Origin: Candidatus Chlorobium antarcticum
GTDB lineage: Bacteria; Bacteroidota; Chlorobiia; Chlorobiales; Chlorobiaceae
Direction of reading: 5' to 3'
NCBI GenBank assembly: GCA_030765725.1
Contig: JAVCDF010000001.1
Span: 212,837-276,836 of the forward strand
DNA: 64,000 nucleotides
Made by a program: the position numbers and the translations under genes. This document shows positions 1 to 13,523 of this stretch, in pieces. The notes under the pieces were generated by a model, which was given only the letters and a program-made list of their open reading frames with translations, did no database searches and had not been told where the DNA came from. The first letter of the stretch is position 1, and each line of letters starts with the position of its first letter.

Positions 1-1492
1 ATCGGGAGCCATTCTCGACACCCGCGCACTCCCTGAATTTCTTCCCGAAGGGGAGAGCGAAGGGTTCCCCGCCGGAACGCCTGTGGAACAGGAGCACCTC
101 TGGTATCTCACCCGAACCCGCCATCTCGCCTTTCCCGCTGTGCCAGCGGCCTTCAGCAACAGCGGCAACACCATCTGCAGCCTCAGCGTCATGGGTGAAT
201 GGATGACGAAGAAAGCCGAAGAAAAAGGAATCGAATTCTTCCCCGAAACCGCAGCAACAGGCATCGCAATTGAAAACGGACGGCTTGAGGGCATACTGAC
301 CGATGAAAAAGGGCTCGACCGGAACGGCCAACCGAAACCTGACTACCTGCCAAGCATGTTGCTGAAAACCCGCATCGCCATCATTGGCGAAGGGGCGGGA
401 GGATCACTTTGCGCAGAGCTCCAGAAAGAGTTCGGACTGCTCCCAGAGGGAGTGCGGCGAGAGTATGAAACCGGAGTAAAAGAGGTCTGGCAGATCCCTG
501 AAGGAAGAGTACAGCCCGGCGAAACCCACCACGCGTTCGGATACCCCCTTCCCTCCAACCGCTATGGAGGCGGCTGGCTCTACGCCCTCTCAGAAACTGA
601 AATTTCCATAGGCTTTGTCACAACGGTTGAGCCCAACGCACCCGTTGCCGACCCGCACCTCAACCTTCAGCTCTTCAAACAGCACCCGTTCATTGCCGCC
701 GTCCTCAAAGGGGGCAACATGGTGGAGGCCGGAGCAAAAACCATAACATCAAGCGGACTTGAGGGAATGGGGCGCATCAGCGGTCCCGGCTTCCTCCTTA
801 CTGGAGAATCCGCAGGCATACTCGACATGCAGCGCCTCAAGGGAATACACCTCGCCATGAAATCAGGCGTTCTGGCAGCCGAAACCATTCTTGACGCCCT
901 CATTCATGACGACTGCTCCGAAGGCCGACTGAACAGCTACCCGGAACGGTTCAAAAACTCATGGGCGCATGAAGAGCTCCACGCATCACGAAACTACCGC
1001 AAAGCCTTCACGAAAGGGCTCTACCACGGCCTCCTCCAGACCGGTCTCACGCTCACCCTGCCGGGAATTTCAGCTGTTTCCACATCTGGAAGCAGCGTTC
1101 AGCAGCCGTCCGCAAGGGCCCGAAAAGATCTCAAGGCGCTCCTGAAAGCAAAAGAAAAACACCGCCCCGACGGCGAAACTACTTTCAGCAAGTCCGACAC
1201 GCTCTACCGCTCCGGCACCATGCATGAGGAAAATCAGCCCTGCCATCTCCGCATCAGCCCGGAAGACATTGCTGCAATATGCCTTGAGCGCTGCCGCACG
1301 GAGTATGGGAACCCCTGCCAGCACTTCTGCCCGGCCGGAGTCTATGAACTGACACTGAAGCCAGTCCCGGCTTTAAAAATCAACGCATCGAACTGCCTGC
1401 ACTGCAAAACCTGCCAGTCCGCAGATCCCTATGGGGTCATTACATGGACGCCCCCTGAAGGCGGAGGCGGCCCCGGATACAGACTCAGCTGA
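1..1492 (+). CDS. Electron transfer flavoprotein-quinone oxidoreductase (5' end outside window)
   Basis: FAD and 4Fe-4S protein of the ETF-QO family, which passes electrons from electron-transfer flavoprotein to the membrane quinone pool. The reading frame is open from base 2, so the N-terminal FAD-binding Rossmann motif lies to the left of the window; the GTG at 83 is internal, because the family-typical SGAILD stretch precedes it. The C-terminus carries the ferredoxin-like cluster site: NPCQHFCPAGVYE, then CLHCKTC, and the family ending TPPEGGGGPGYRLS. The stop is 5 nt before the mnmA start, so the two are probably co-transcribed. Identification rests on the strongly conserved C-terminal part. 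The electron donor in an anaerobic phototroph cannot be read from this sequence. Confidence 0.88.
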   Translation, partial: SGAILDTRALPEFLPEGESEGFPAGTPVEQEHLWYLTRTRHLAFPAVPAAFSNSGNTICSLSVMGEWMTKKAEEKGIEFFPETAATGIAIENGRLEGILTDEKGLDRNGQPKPDYLPSMLLKTRIAIIGEGAGGSLCAELQKEFGLLPEGVRREYETGVKEVWQIPEGRVQPGETHHAFGYPLPSNRYGGGWLYALSETEISIGFVTTVEPNAPVADPHLNLQLFKQHPFIAAVLKGGNMVEAGAKTITSSGLEGMGRISGPGFLLTGESAGILDMQRLKGIHLAMKSGVLAAETILDALIHDDCSEGRLNSYPERFKNSWAHEELHASRNYRKAFTKGLYHGLLQTGLTLTLPGISAVSTSGSSVQQPSARARKDLKALLKAKEKHRPDGETTFSKSDTLYRSGTMHEENQPCHLRISPEDIAAICLERCRTEYGNPCQHFCPAGVYELTLKPVPALKINASNCLHCKTCQSADPYGVITWTPPEGGGGPGYRLS

Positions 1493-1497
1493 ACCCA

Positions 1498-2571
1498 ATG
1501 AAAAAAGACACAACAGTTCTGGTTGGCATTTCAGGCGGCGTTGACTCCGCCACAGCCGCCTGCATGCTGGTGAGTGAAGGATACCGCGTGATAGGGCTGA
1601 ACATCAGGGTGCTCGACTCACCCGAAAGCAACCCCACACTGCAGCCCTCTCCCCTCATCGTCAGCAACCGCGAAGAGTTCCGTATCCCCGTCTACACCCT
1701 CAACCTCAGCAAAAGGTTCCGTGAGAATGTCATCCACTATTTTCAGGAAGAGTACCTGGCAGCAAGAACTCCGAACCCATGCATCGTCTGCAACAAAAAA
1801 ATCAAATGGGCCGGACTGCTTGAAGCCGCCAACATGCTCCAAGCCGATTTTGTTGCCACAGGGCACTATGCCTCAACATCATTCAGCGATGGTCGCTTCC
1901 ACCTTCATAAAGGGGCTGACACAAAAAAAGACCAGAGCTATTTCCTCTGGATGCTCCAGCAGGAAGAGCTCTCAAAAACCATTCTTCCGCTCGGCCCTCT
2001 CACCAAACCCGAAGTCCGTGAACTCGCAAGGGTCTATGGGGTCCCAGCGGCTGAAAAGAAAGAGAGTCAAGAGATATGCTTTGTCCCCGGCGACGACTAC
2101 TGCCACTATCTTGAACAGGCAATCCCCGACCTTGCCGACAGGGTTCAGGGAGGCGAACTGGTTGATGCTTCCGGCACAGTGATTGGCCACCACCGCGGCT
2201 ACCCCTTCTACACCATCGGCCAGCGCCGAGGGCTTGGCGCCGCCACAGGCGAACCGATTTATGTCACCTCAATAGACCCTGTGCACAACCGTATCCATAC
2301 CGGAAAAAAAACCAATCTGCTCAGCCGGGAACTGACCGCCCGCGCAATGAACTGGATTGGGATCGAACCGCCCACGGAACCCTTTGAGGCAACCGCCAGA
2401 ATCCGCTACCGCGACACCCCGACGCCCTGCCGCGTCACACCTCTTGAAGACGGCAGCGCAACAATCTCATTCCGCTCCCCCAAAAGCGCCATCACCGCAG
2501 GACAGGCCGCTGTCATATACCGCAGCGACGAAGTGCTCGGAGGGGGATTCATTACGAAAACAACCCACTGA
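1498..2571 (+). CDS. mnmA: tRNA-specific 2-thiouridylase MnmA
   Basis: ATP-dependent thiolase that makes 2-thiouridine at wobble position 34 of tRNA-Lys, -Glu and -Gln. The 357-residue length is normal for the family. The N-terminal PP-loop is GISGGVDSATAA. The catalytic cysteine pair is visible in NPCIVCNKKIKW and SQEICFVPGDDY, followed by the GQRRGLG segment. Its ATG lies 5 nt after the ETF-QO stop and the next gene starts 13 nt after its own stop, so it sits in a tight + strand run. The neighbours do not suggest a special role. All key residues I could check are present. Confidence 0.95.
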   Translation: MKKDTTVLVGISGGVDSATAACMLVSEGYRVIGLNIRVLDSPESNPTLQPSPLIVSNREEFRIPVYTLNLSKRFRENVIHYFQEEYLAARTPNPCIVCNKKIKWAGLLEAANMLQADFVATGHYASTSFSDGRFHLHKGADTKKDQSYFLWMLQQEELSKTILPLGPLTKPEVRELARVYGVPAAEKKESQEICFVPGDDYCHYLEQAIPDLADRVQGGELVDASGTVIGHHRGYPFYTIGQRRGLGAATGEPIYVTSIDPVHNRIHTGKKTNLLSRELTARAMNWIGIEPPTEPFEATARIRYRDTPTPCRVTPLEDGSATISFRSPKSAITAGQAAVIYRSDEVLGGGFITKTTH

Positions 2572-2584
2572 CAGAGAAAAAACC

Positions 2585-3247
2585 ATGCTTAAAAGACAAC
2601 AGCGAAGCCTCACTTCACTTGAGCTGAGCCCCGAAGGAAACGGGAAAAACAACCTCATTGTCATGCTGCACGGCTACGGCAGCAACGAGAAAGACCTCAT
2701 CCAGCTGGCCCCCGAACTCCTCGCCGAATGCCGCTACACAAGCCCCCGCGCCCCGCTGCAGCTCGATCATGAAATGTACGGGTGGTTTCCCATCGGCTTC
2801 ACCCCTGAGGGAATCAGTGTAGACCCTGAATCAGTCAAAGAGGCCCAGGGCAAGTGCATTGCCTATCTTGAAGAGGTGATTGCCGCATTCCGCCCTCCCG
2901 AAGGGAAGGTCTTTCTGTTGGGGTTCAGTCAGGGGGCCATCATGAGCTACATGACAGCCTTCACCCGCCCCGACCTGCTGCACGGCGTCATAGCCCTCTC
3001 CGGACAGCTACCCGAATCAGCCATGCCAGAAATCCCGTCCCCGGAACTCCTCAAAACCATTCCGTTCCTCGTCCTCCACGGCATATATGACGACATCCTC
3101 CCCATTGAAAAAGGAAGGGCGGCCCGGCTCTGGCTTGAGAAGCACACCAACGACCTCACCTACCACGAGTACCCAGTAGCACACCAGATTTCAGGCGAAG
3201 GGGTAACAGCCATCCGCGCCTGGCTTAAGGGCCATCTCCCCCGCTAA
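2585..3247 (+). CDS. Alpha/beta hydrolase, phospholipase/carboxylesterase family
   Basis: 220-residue cytosolic serine esterase of the phospholipase/carboxylesterase (acyl-protein thioesterase-like) family. Visible features are the HGYGSNEKDL oxyanion region near residue 30, the nucleophile elbow GFSQGA, the acid region HGIYDDILP and the C-terminal histidine in VAHQIS. An in-frame start further upstream would overlap mnmA, so I place the start at the ATG beginning MLKRQQRSL, just after mnmA. The substrate is unknown; short-chain esters or lysophospholipids are usual for the family. No signal peptide is seen. Confidence 0.85.
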   Translation: MLKRQQRSLTSLELSPEGNGKNNLIVMLHGYGSNEKDLIQLAPELLAECRYTSPRAPLQLDHEMYGWFPIGFTPEGISVDPESVKEAQGKCIAYLEEVIAAFRPPEGKVFLLGFSQGAIMSYMTAFTRPDLLHGVIALSGQLPESAMPEIPSPELLKTIPFLVLHGIYDDILPIEKGRAARLWLEKHTNDLTYHEYPVAHQISGEGVTAIRAWLKGHLPR

Positions 3248-3337
3248 AAGCCGAACGACCTTCATCTCCATACACGGAAGGGAATTGCCCACTTATCCGT
3301 ATATTCCTTTTTTTCAACACCGGACTATGACCAACCC

Positions 3338-7012
<3,675 letters not shown>

Positions 7013-7036
7013 ACTCAAACGGAGCCATTCTGACTG

Positions 7037-7507
7037 TCAATTGCTGTTGAGAGCAGCAGCAAGGTTCTGGATATACTGGTCTATCATGAGGTTGAACTCC
7101 ATGACAACAAGAGGGGAAAGGAGAAACTGAAGGAATGAAGGCAAATCGACACTCAAAAGACCTGTGGTATGCAGGGTGACAGCAACTCCCTCACCTTTGG
7201 AAGTTATGCTCCAGCCACCCTCAACAAGGCCGTTGCCCACCCCTGCAACTGGAGTCCAGAAAATGGTGTGGCTGGCGGGATCAGCTGTATACAGACAGGC
7301 ATAAATGGTTTCATGGAGGGTATGACCGCCAATACCGATTTTCTCCATCTCCCACCTGTAGGCATTGCCGCCGAGATCCACGAACCTCTCCACTTTGGGA
7401 AAATGCGATGCCGAGCGGGGAACATCGGCCAAGAGAGCGTACACCCCGTCCACGGAAGCGGAGGTCCAAAACTTCTTTTCTACATTGATTTCAACTTGAA
7501 ATGCCAT
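7037..7507 (-). CDS. SRPBCC / polyketide-cyclase-like protein
   Basis: 156-residue protein resembling the START/SRPBCC fold (polyketide cyclase/dehydrase type), which binds hydrophobic ligands in a helix-grip pocket. The N-terminal EINVEKKFWTSASVDGVYALLADV pattern and the following beta-rich region are typical; no catalytic residues can be assigned. It converges on metH (24 nt between stops) and its start is just past the stop of the broken L,D-transpeptidase frame, so it may be the last gene of that - strand group. The ligand is unknown. Confidence 0.6.
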   Translation of the reverse strand: MAFQVEINVEKKFWTSASVDGVYALLADVPRSASHFPKVERFVDLGGNAYRWEMEKIGIGGHTLHETIYACLYTADPASHTIFWTPVAGVGNGLVEGGWSITSKGEGVAVTLHTTGLLSVDLPSFLQFLLSPLVVMEFNLMIDQYIQNLAAALNSN

Positions 7508-7511
7508 AGCG

Positions 7512-9082
7512 TCAAAAGCCGCAGCTCTCCAGTGTCAGTTTTTGGGTAGGCGTATTCAAAGCCTTCAGCACTGCCCCGTCACGATGATAGATATCCTCAA
7601 GAAACAAAACCCTCCCCTTTTCGGCAACAGCAGTCAGATAGAGAATAAACACAGGTACCCGCCGGGGAAGAGCTACGGCTCGCGTCTTCTTAGTCCCAAT
7701 GGCCGCTCTTATCGAAGCCTCGTTCCACTTCACACTGTCGTCAAGCACAAGTTCTGCAAGCCGGACAGGATTTTCAACACGGATACAGCCCGAGCTGAAG
7801 GTTCTCGTGTTTTTCTCAAAAAGATCTTTCGTCGGCGTATCATGGAGATAGACGATATGGCTGTTCGGCATCACAAACTTGATGCGCCCCAAAGCGCCAT
7901 GGTCTCCGGCTCTCTGCCGAAGCCGATAGGGAAAACCGGACGCACGCAGAGCACTCCAGTTGACTGAAGCAGGATCAATGACCCGTCCCTTGCTGTCAAT
8001 AACCTGCAGTTGTTTTCGATTGAGATATCCCAGATCTCTCCGGATTGCAGGAAGTGCATCTTCGGCAAGAATGGTAGGAGGAATAACCCATCGGGGGTTA
8101 AGGAGAACCGACTGTATATCAGCCTTGAACACCGGAGTTTTGCGATAGGGTTTGCCGACAATCACCCGCGTGCCCCAGCGCCACAAGCCCTCATGAACAT
8201 ACTGGAGGCTGAAACCAGCAATATTGACCAGAACATAGGTCGGCTCCAGTTTTCCGACAAACCACCTGTACCGCTCAAGATTGACCCTGAGTTGCCAAAC
8301 CCGATCCCGGGCCGGCACATTCATGGCTGCAAGCGTTGCGCTTCCAGCAACACCGTCCACCATAAGAGCATGGCGCTTCTGAAAATTCCGGAGCGCAGCA
8401 GAAAGTGCACTGTCCAGAACTGTTGAGGAATTGTCTCCCATGCCCTCAAAATCATCGGTCACCGAGAGACGCCTCCGAATGAGAGGAACACGGGGGTCGC
8501 TCGCCCCAGGTCTGATTGCCACCCCTCCGGGCACCACGGGCCTCCGGGCACCACGGGCCACCCGCCAGACTGCTCTATTAGGCGGTACCGGGCAAGGGCC
8601 TCTCTCTGAAGCCCGTACTTGAAATACTCCGGTCGCATCTCCTGCAGGGCACTCCGGATGCTGCTGCCCGACTCCAATGCAGTCCGCAGCTTCAGCTGCA
8701 GCTCCGTAAGTCTTTTCGGATCCGTGAGATTCCAGTTCGGATCAAGCCTTTCGGGATCAACCTTCCCGTAGCGGAGATGAGTGGCGAGGGAAAGCATCGC
8801 ATCGGTCAACAAAATGTCACAACGGGCCTGCTCACCAATGCCGACGGGCGGATGCTGCAGGTAGTGCACTATATCGGCATGATGGTAGTCGGAGGGCTGC
8901 AGGCCGTCATCAACAGCACTGTTCACCGCAGAGAGAAGTTCAGCACGCAGGTGCTGACTGGTCCAGACCGGACGGTATCCCCGGGCCGCATACCACAGGG
9001 CAAGCTGCTTCGTTGCAGTGCGTCGATCTTTCCGGCCGGAGGAAGCGTCCAGACCAAGCAGGCAGGCAAACCGGTTCCGCAT
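7512..9082 (-). pseudogene. YcbB/LdtD-type L,D-transpeptidase, split by a 17-bp tandem duplication
   Basis: Two - strand open frames encode consecutive parts of one protein. 8459-9082 gives the N-terminal domain (ends near EQSGGWPVVPGG). 7512 to about 8561 gives the peptidoglycan-binding domain (FQKRHALMVDGVAGS) and the YkuD catalytic domain (VYLHDTPTKDLF, then SSGCIRVENP with the catalytic Cys). The frames are offset by two bases. Exactly at the junction a 17-bp unit is present twice (8526-8542 and 8543-8559). Removing one copy joins the frames into a 517-residue protein reading WPVVPGGVAIRPGASDPRVP, as in intact family members. As given, the product stops before the catalytic domain. A residual second start for the downstream part cannot be excluded. 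The enzyme would make 3-3 cross-links in peptidoglycan. Confidence 0.85.
8524..8559. repeat. 17-bp direct tandem duplication, frame-breaking
   Basis: The unit TCCGGGCACCACGGGCC occurs twice in direct succession; counting the two shared leading C bases the repeat tract is 36 bp. 17 is not a multiple of three, so the second copy shifts the reading frame of the surrounding L,D-transpeptidase gene. The two ORF starts (9082 and 8561, - strand) differ by 521 nt; allowing for one 17-nt deletion the difference becomes 504, a multiple of three. Confidence 0.95.
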
Positions 9083-9091
9083 GAAAGCGGA

Positions 9092-9790
9092 TTATGAGAC
9101 CGAATTTCCATCAAGAGCATCCTGATAAATAAACAGACAGCTCCCCCCTTTAATGAGATCAATCACCTGCTGAAAACTGCTGAACGAAAGCGCCGGACAG
9201 CCGTGGCTCCGGCCAAGCCGGCCATGCTTGTTGATAAAGTCGTCCGATACATACCCCGCACCATGGATAACAATGCTTCTCATGGCAGCATTGTCATTGA
9301 TGCCGGGCTCCAGCCCTTCAAGCCGAAGAGAATACCCGTGACTTCCCTGATAGGTTACCCCTGTAGAAAAGAACCCAAGGCTACTCTGATGGGAGCCGGG
9401 AATGTTGGAAAAGCGCTCGGCCATCCCCTCACCGCTGCCCATGCCATGGGCAACCAGCCCTGAATGAAGCAGTCTCCCTTTTTCAATGTCAATAACAAAT
9501 ATCCGTCGATCAACCGAAGGGCGGTTGAAGTCAATGACCGTCAGAATCCCCTCCCGCACTACCTTGCCCTGCTCCAGAAGCGCGTAATAGCCTTCAAGAG
9601 CCTTGCGGAGAACTTTGGGGTGAATAGCATTCTTCACACCGGGGGTGCTGAGAAGAGTAATGAGTGTATTGTTGGCAGCACTCCCTTGAGGAGCAGCCAC
9701 GCTTCCCTTGAGAGGGAAAGCCAGAAAAACCAGCAGAAGAACAGATGAAAACAGACGGTTCATACGCACAGGCAAAGAATTTATGTTCAT
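9092..9790 (-). CDS. YkuD_2-type murein L,D-transpeptidase-like protein, secreted
   Basis: Periplasmic protein of the murein L,D-transpeptidase catalytic-domain family (YkuD_2 type). The catalytic signature is present: HGAGYVSDDF followed by GRSHGCPALSFSSF with the active-site cysteine. The N-terminus has a signal peptide (SSVLLLVFLAFPLKGSVAA). I chose the ATG of MNINSLPV at 9790; the ATG at 9763 (MNRLFSS) is equally good and gives a cleaner signal sequence. A further upstream in-frame start reaches 9865 but adds an odd hydrophobic leader. Its stop lies 10 nt before the start of the broken LdtD-like gene, so two cell-wall enzymes were probably co-transcribed and this one may now carry the function alone. 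Confidence 0.82.
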   Translation of the reverse strand: MNINSLPVRMNRLFSSVLLLVFLAFPLKGSVAAPQGSAANNTLITLLSTPGVKNAIHPKVLRKALEGYYALLEQGKVVREGILTVIDFNRPSVDRRIFVIDIEKGRLLHSGLVAHGMGSGEGMAERFSNIPGSHQSSLGFFSTGVTYQGSHGYSLRLEGLEPGINDNAAMRSIVIHGAGYVSDDFINKHGRLGRSHGCPALSFSSFQQVIDLIKGGSCLFIYQDALDGNSVS

Positions 9791-9878
9791 CGGAATCAGA
9801 CGCAGCCACAAAGGGCCGAGGTACTGGAAACATAATAGTGCAACGCACGGCAAAAAGCCGCGCAATCATAATCAACTT

Positions 9879-10493
9879 TTAATATAAGACTTTTTTCTCT
9901 CCATCACCACCCTCGTGATTCTTTACAAGAACCGACGCGGCTGCAATCCTTCCATACAAACGGATACGGCGAATCTGCGGAGGCCAAGTGAGAAGAAATC
10001 TGACGAGCGACTCCCAAATGGCCACCCATGCAACAATGGTGAGCCCCTCAACCAGAATTCGGCCGGGAAAAGCGACCCCTTCTCCCGTAAAGTAAAACCT
10101 GCCCGGCAGCCAGAGTGACAGGCCAAGGAGCATTACACCAGCCACAAGCATGCCAACTGAGACCCTGAGCATTTTGCGGACCGACGCCTGCTCAAGCTCG
10201 CGACGATAGAGAAAAAAGCTGTTAACGCTACCGCGTATACGACGCACTAGATCGTCGGAAAGCTGCCGTTCTAAAGTAAAACGAATGAGAAAATCCGCCC
10301 GCCCGATTTCACGGACGCAATCACCGAGATAGTCGGCAAGATCAGGATCAAGGTCTTTCCGGTGGTACGGTGCGGTCTTGTCAAAGTCCTCATAGAGGTC
10401 CTCAACCCGCCGGGCAGCAACATCTATAACCACTCCGCCCTCAGCGGTCCGTTCATAGCGGTCAAGTATCCTTTTTTTCACTCGAACCCTCAT
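9879..10493 (-). CDS. Hypothetical protein with two membrane helices
   Basis: 204-residue protein that I do not recognise. The first ~100 residues are charged and soluble (RVKKRILDRYERTAEGG...). Two hydrophobic segments follow (about residues 108-130, VGMLVAGVMLLGLSLWL, and about 145-165, ILVEGLTIVAWVAIWESLV), then a short basic tail. It lies between the DUF2278 gene and the L,D-transpeptidase pair on the same strand. The family is reminiscent of uncharacterised membrane proteins of phototrophic and anaerobic bacteria, but no function is inferred. Confidence 0.65.
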   Translation of the reverse strand: MRVRVKKRILDRYERTAEGGVVIDVAARRVEDLYEDFDKTAPYHRKDLDPDLADYLGDCVREIGRADFLIRFTLERQLSDDLVRRIRGSVNSFFLYRRELEQASVRKMLRVSVGMLVAGVMLLGLSLWLPGRFYFTGEGVAFPGRILVEGLTIVAWVAIWESLVRFLLTWPPQIRRIRLYGRIAAASVLVKNHEGGDGEKKVLY

Positions 10494-10522
10494 ATTGTCC
10501 CCTGTGACGAAGTCCCGCAGGT

Positions 10523-11167
10523 TCAGACCGGCGGAAAGAAATGCTGTGTCTTGAATTTACACAAAAACGCGGCAATACTGCCGTCACGCCTTTCCACAAG
10601 AACAGCTCCATCCTGCCATGGCCCGTTTTCAGCCCGCCATCTGCTCCGCGGCGGATCCCCCTGATTCTGGTGAATATTATGCACCCCTCTGCCTGTGCGG
10701 AACGGTTCACCGAACACCATAATCCTTTCGCATTGCAGAAGAAGCCGCTCAAGGTCCCCAAATGCCTCCGTCCCGCTACCCGATTTCCATGGAGGGCAAC
10801 CTTCAAGGGGATCGGACAACGCATCTTCAGACGCGAAGAGGGCTGCCGCCACACACTCGCCGGAAGGCTGAAGCTCAGGGCTGCGATAGTAATCAAGCGC
10901 ACCACTGCCGGGCCGTGCATCAAGAAAATGCCACCCATCGGCAAGATGATGCAGCGACGAAGGCAACGACAGGACGGGGTCTACCACCCGCCACTGCAGG
11001 CCGTCAGCAAGATGCTTGCTGTCGAGATCGACAGGGCAGCGATAATGCCCGCCGTGGGCCTTCACCCGCATATTGCAGTGATAATATTTCCGGTCGCTCC
11101 CATCGTGGTCGCAATACCAGCTTTCCAGGGTGCCGGAAAGAACACCGTATCCATCATCAAGGGGCAT
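10523..11167 (-). CDS. DUF2278 (YukJ-like) family protein
   Basis: 214 residues matching the YukJ/DUF2278 pattern: N-terminal DDGYGVLSGTLESW, a central FHFLDARPG-like stretch (ADGWHFLDARPGSGALDYY) and the C-terminal HNIHQNQGDPP followed by WQDGAVLVERRDGSIAAFL. The family function is unknown. I start at the ATG of MPLDDGYGVL. The longer open frame to 11377 would overlap the divergent pgl gene and reads as non-coding-like sequence. Three competing open frames (10462-10944 on -, and 10541-11260 and 10762-11169 on +) overlap it and are rejected because they have no family-like motifs. Confidence 0.72.
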   Translation of the reverse strand: MPLDDGYGVLSGTLESWYCDHDGSDRKYYHCNMRVKAHGGHYRCPVDLDSKHLADGLQWRVVDPVLSLPSSLHHLADGWHFLDARPGSGALDYYRSPELQPSGECVAAALFASEDALSDPLEGCPPWKSGSGTEAFGDLERLLLQCERIMVFGEPFRTGRGVHNIHQNQGDPPRSRWRAENGPWQDGAVLVERRDGSIAAFLCKFKTQHFFPPV

Positions 11168-11296
11168 AAGAAATATTTTAGGGATAAAATACCCAAACAC
11201 CCCAAGGAAGCAAAGCCTCCTCTTTCGTCCACCTCCCCGCAGTTCGCTATATTGCCATGAACTGACCACCGACCAAACGACCCAATAGAGCCAGCA

Positions 11297-12091
11297 ATGG
11301 AACCACGGCATAATAGCGAAACCGAAGCGGAACTGACTGAGCGGGCCGCCGCTCTGATTATTCAAGCCGCCTGGCAAGCCGCCAGCGAGCGCGGCCGATG
11401 CACCATCGCTCTCTCTGGCGGCAGTTCTCCACGACCGCTCTACCGAATGATTTCGAAAGGACTGTCACCCGCCATCTTTACCCACAACGCTCTCCCGCTG
11501 CCGGCAGAGGCACGGGAAAAAGAGGGTCCGGTATCGTTGCCATGGCAGCACTGCCTGTTTTTCTGGGGGGATGAACGATGCGTCCCGCCGGACGACATGC
11601 AAAGCAACTACCGCATGGCATCTGAAGAGCTGTTTTACGAGAAGAATCCCGAAGAACTCAATGTGTTCAGAATGCACGGGGAAACCTCTCCTCCAGAAAC
11701 AGGAGCCGCAGCCTATGAAGCTGATCTCAGGAAAGTGTTCGCCAACCCAAACAAAGCCGCCGGCAGCGACTATCCAGCTTTCGACCTGATACTGCTCGGT
11801 CTCGGACCCGACGGCCATACAGCCTCGCTTTTTGCCGACAATCCCGCCGCGCTCAATGAAACACGGAAATGGGTACAGGCTGTAAAAGCGCCAGACATGG
11901 AACCAAGAGTCATGCGATTGACGCTCTCCCTTCCCGTTTTGAACCATGCAGGAACAGTTCTATTCTTTTCTCCGGGGAAAGGGAAATCGTCGCTGGCAGC
12001 ATCCATTGAACGGGGAGAACGGCCGGAACTGCCGGCAGGAATGGTAAAGCCCGTCAATGGTCGAACAGTCTGGCTGTACCCTCAGCCATAG
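11297..12091 (+). CDS. pgl: 6-phosphogluconolactonase
   Basis: Hydrolyses 6-phosphogluconolactone, the second step of the oxidative pentose phosphate pathway. The 264-residue chain shows the DevB-type features: [15 protein letters not shown] near residue 40, the [13 protein letters not shown] segment near 90, and [14 protein letters not shown] near 170. Its 3' end overlaps the convergent zwf gene by 10 bp, so the two steps of the pathway meet tail to tail while gnd follows on zwf's strand. The insert of about 25 residues between the first and second motifs ([14 protein letters not shown]) is slightly longer than common. Confidence 0.93.
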   Translation: MEPRHNSETEAELTERAAALIIQAAWQAASERGRCTIALSGGSSPRPLYRMISKGLSPAIFTHNALPLPAEAREKEGPVSLPWQHCLFFWGDERCVPPDDMQSNYRMASEELFYEKNPEELNVFRMHGETSPPETGAAAYEADLRKVFANPNKAAGSDYPAFDLILLGLGPDGHTASLFADNPAALNETRKWVQAVKAPDMEPRVMRLTLSLPVLNHAGTVLFFSPGKGKSSLAASIERGERPELPAGMVKPVNGRTVWLYPQP

Positions 12092-13506
12092 ATACGGTCG
12101 GCTGACTCCGGCCCTCTTGAATGCGGCGGATAGGGTTCAGGGCGGCGGCCGTCCACAGCCTCACGGATGGCATCAATAACCGCCCATGAGTGCTCCACAC
12201 TGTCCTGACGGATGAAGTTCATCCGGTCACCAGCCATGGCGTCAAGCAGGAGGCGCCGATAAGGGGTCATCCCCTCACCCGGGTAGGCATCGCGATAATC
12301 AAATTTCATAAAGACAGGGTCGGTCACCACATCCTCGCCCGGGCGTTTGGCGCCGAAGCGCAGGGCAATGGTCTCTTCGGGCTGAATCTGCATAATCACC
12401 TGATTGGCGGTATAACTGCAGCCGTCGCCATTGCTGAAAAAGTTCTGGGGTGGGCACTTGAAGGAAACAACAATTTCCGTCAAACTCTTTTCAAGATTTT
12501 TCCCAGCCCGCACATAAAAGGGCACCCCTTTCCAGCGCCAGTTGTCAACAAAAAACTTCACTGCGGCAAAGGTCTCAACCCTTGAATCAGGACTCACATT
12601 TTTTTCATTCCGATACCCCTCATACTGGCCAAGCACTATGCAGCTTCCTGCGTCCTCAGGCGTGTGGCGGCGTATTGAGCGGAGAACCTTTGTTTTTTCA
12701 TCACGGACGCCATCAGCGGAAAGATCCACGGGCGGCTCCATAGCAACCGAAACAAGCAGCTGCAGGGCATGGTTCTGCATAATGTCGCGCAGAAGACCAA
12801 CATCCTCGTAAAACGCCCCCCGATCACGGATTCCAAAATCCTCAGCTATGGTAATCCTGACATCGGCAATGTAATGGCGGTTCCAGATTGGCTCAAAAAT
12901 GCCATTGGAAAACCGGAACACAAGAATGTTCTGCACCGTCTCCTTGCCGAGATAGTGATCAATACGGAAAATACTCTCCTCACTGAACACGCGCCCAATT
13001 GCCCCGTTCATCTCGCGAGCACTCGAAAGGTTTACCCCATAGGGCTTTTCAACAATAATTTTTCTCCATCCTCCGCAGGAAACATTTTTTTCACCAAGCC
13101 CGGCCATCTCAAGATTCCCAACAATAGAGGGGGCAAGGGCAGGGGCAACTGCAAGATAATAGAGAATATTGGCACAGACTCCCGGCTGACCTTCGGTGTC
13201 CATAATCTCGCTATGTAAACGGTAATAGCCTTCCCGCTCTTCAATGTCCAGACAGACATAAAAAAGTCGCTCAAGAAAGCCCTTCAGACTGCCGTTTTCA
13301 TCAGCAGCGTCCGCGAGTGAACGGGCAGCAATGTCACGAAACTCCCTGTGGGAAAGCTCCCGGCGACCCGTACCGATAATTCTGAACTCATCGGGAAGGT
13401 GGTCGAACCTGGCGAGTTCAAAAATGGAAGGGAAGAGTTTTCTCGCTGCAAGGTCGCCCGTGGCACCGAAAATGACAATGGTGAAATTATCAGGCTTTGG
13501 ATGCAT
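12082..13506 (-). CDS. zwf: Glucose-6-phosphate 1-dehydrogenase
   Basis: 474-residue NADP-dependent dehydrogenase that oxidises glucose-6-phosphate to the lactone. The nucleotide-binding loop is [16 protein letters not shown] near residue 12; the substrate/active-site motif [13 protein letters not shown] is present, as is the EKPYGVNL segment. It starts 17 nt downstream of gnd on the same strand, so gnd and zwf form an operon, with pgl convergent. In a green sulfur bacterium, which fixes carbon by the reductive TCA cycle, the likely role is NADPH formation from stored glycogen in the dark (inference). Confidence 0.96.
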   Translation of the reverse strand: MHPKPDNFTIVIFGATGDLAARKLFPSIFELARFDHLPDEFRIIGTGRRELSHREFRDIAARSLADAADENGSLKGFLERLFYVCLDIEEREGYYRLHSEIMDTEGQPGVCANILYYLAVAPALAPSIVGNLEMAGLGEKNVSCGGWRKIIVEKPYGVNLSSAREMNGAIGRVFSEESIFRIDHYLGKETVQNILVFRFSNGIFEPIWNRHYIADVRITIAEDFGIRDRGAFYEDVGLLRDIMQNHALQLLVSVAMEPPVDLSADGVRDEKTKVLRSIRRHTPEDAGSCIVLGQYEGYRNEKNVSPDSRVETFAAVKFFVDNWRWKGVPFYVRAGKNLEKSLTEIVVSFKCPPQNFFSNGDGCSYTANQVIMQIQPEETIALRFGAKRPGEDVVTDPVFMKFDYRDAYPGEGMTPYRRLLLDAMAGDRMNFIRQDSVEHSWAVIDAIREAVDGRRPEPYPPHSRGPESADRIYG

Positions 13507-13523
13507 GAAGATATCTCTCTCTG

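Noticed and set aside
10462..10944. - strand open frame overlapping the DUF2278 gene
   Set aside because: The overlapping frame 10523-11167 carries the DUF2278 HNIHQNQG motif; the two cannot both be major genes.
10541..11260. + strand 239-codon open frame
   Set aside because: Complement of the DUF2278 gene and without protein-like motifs.
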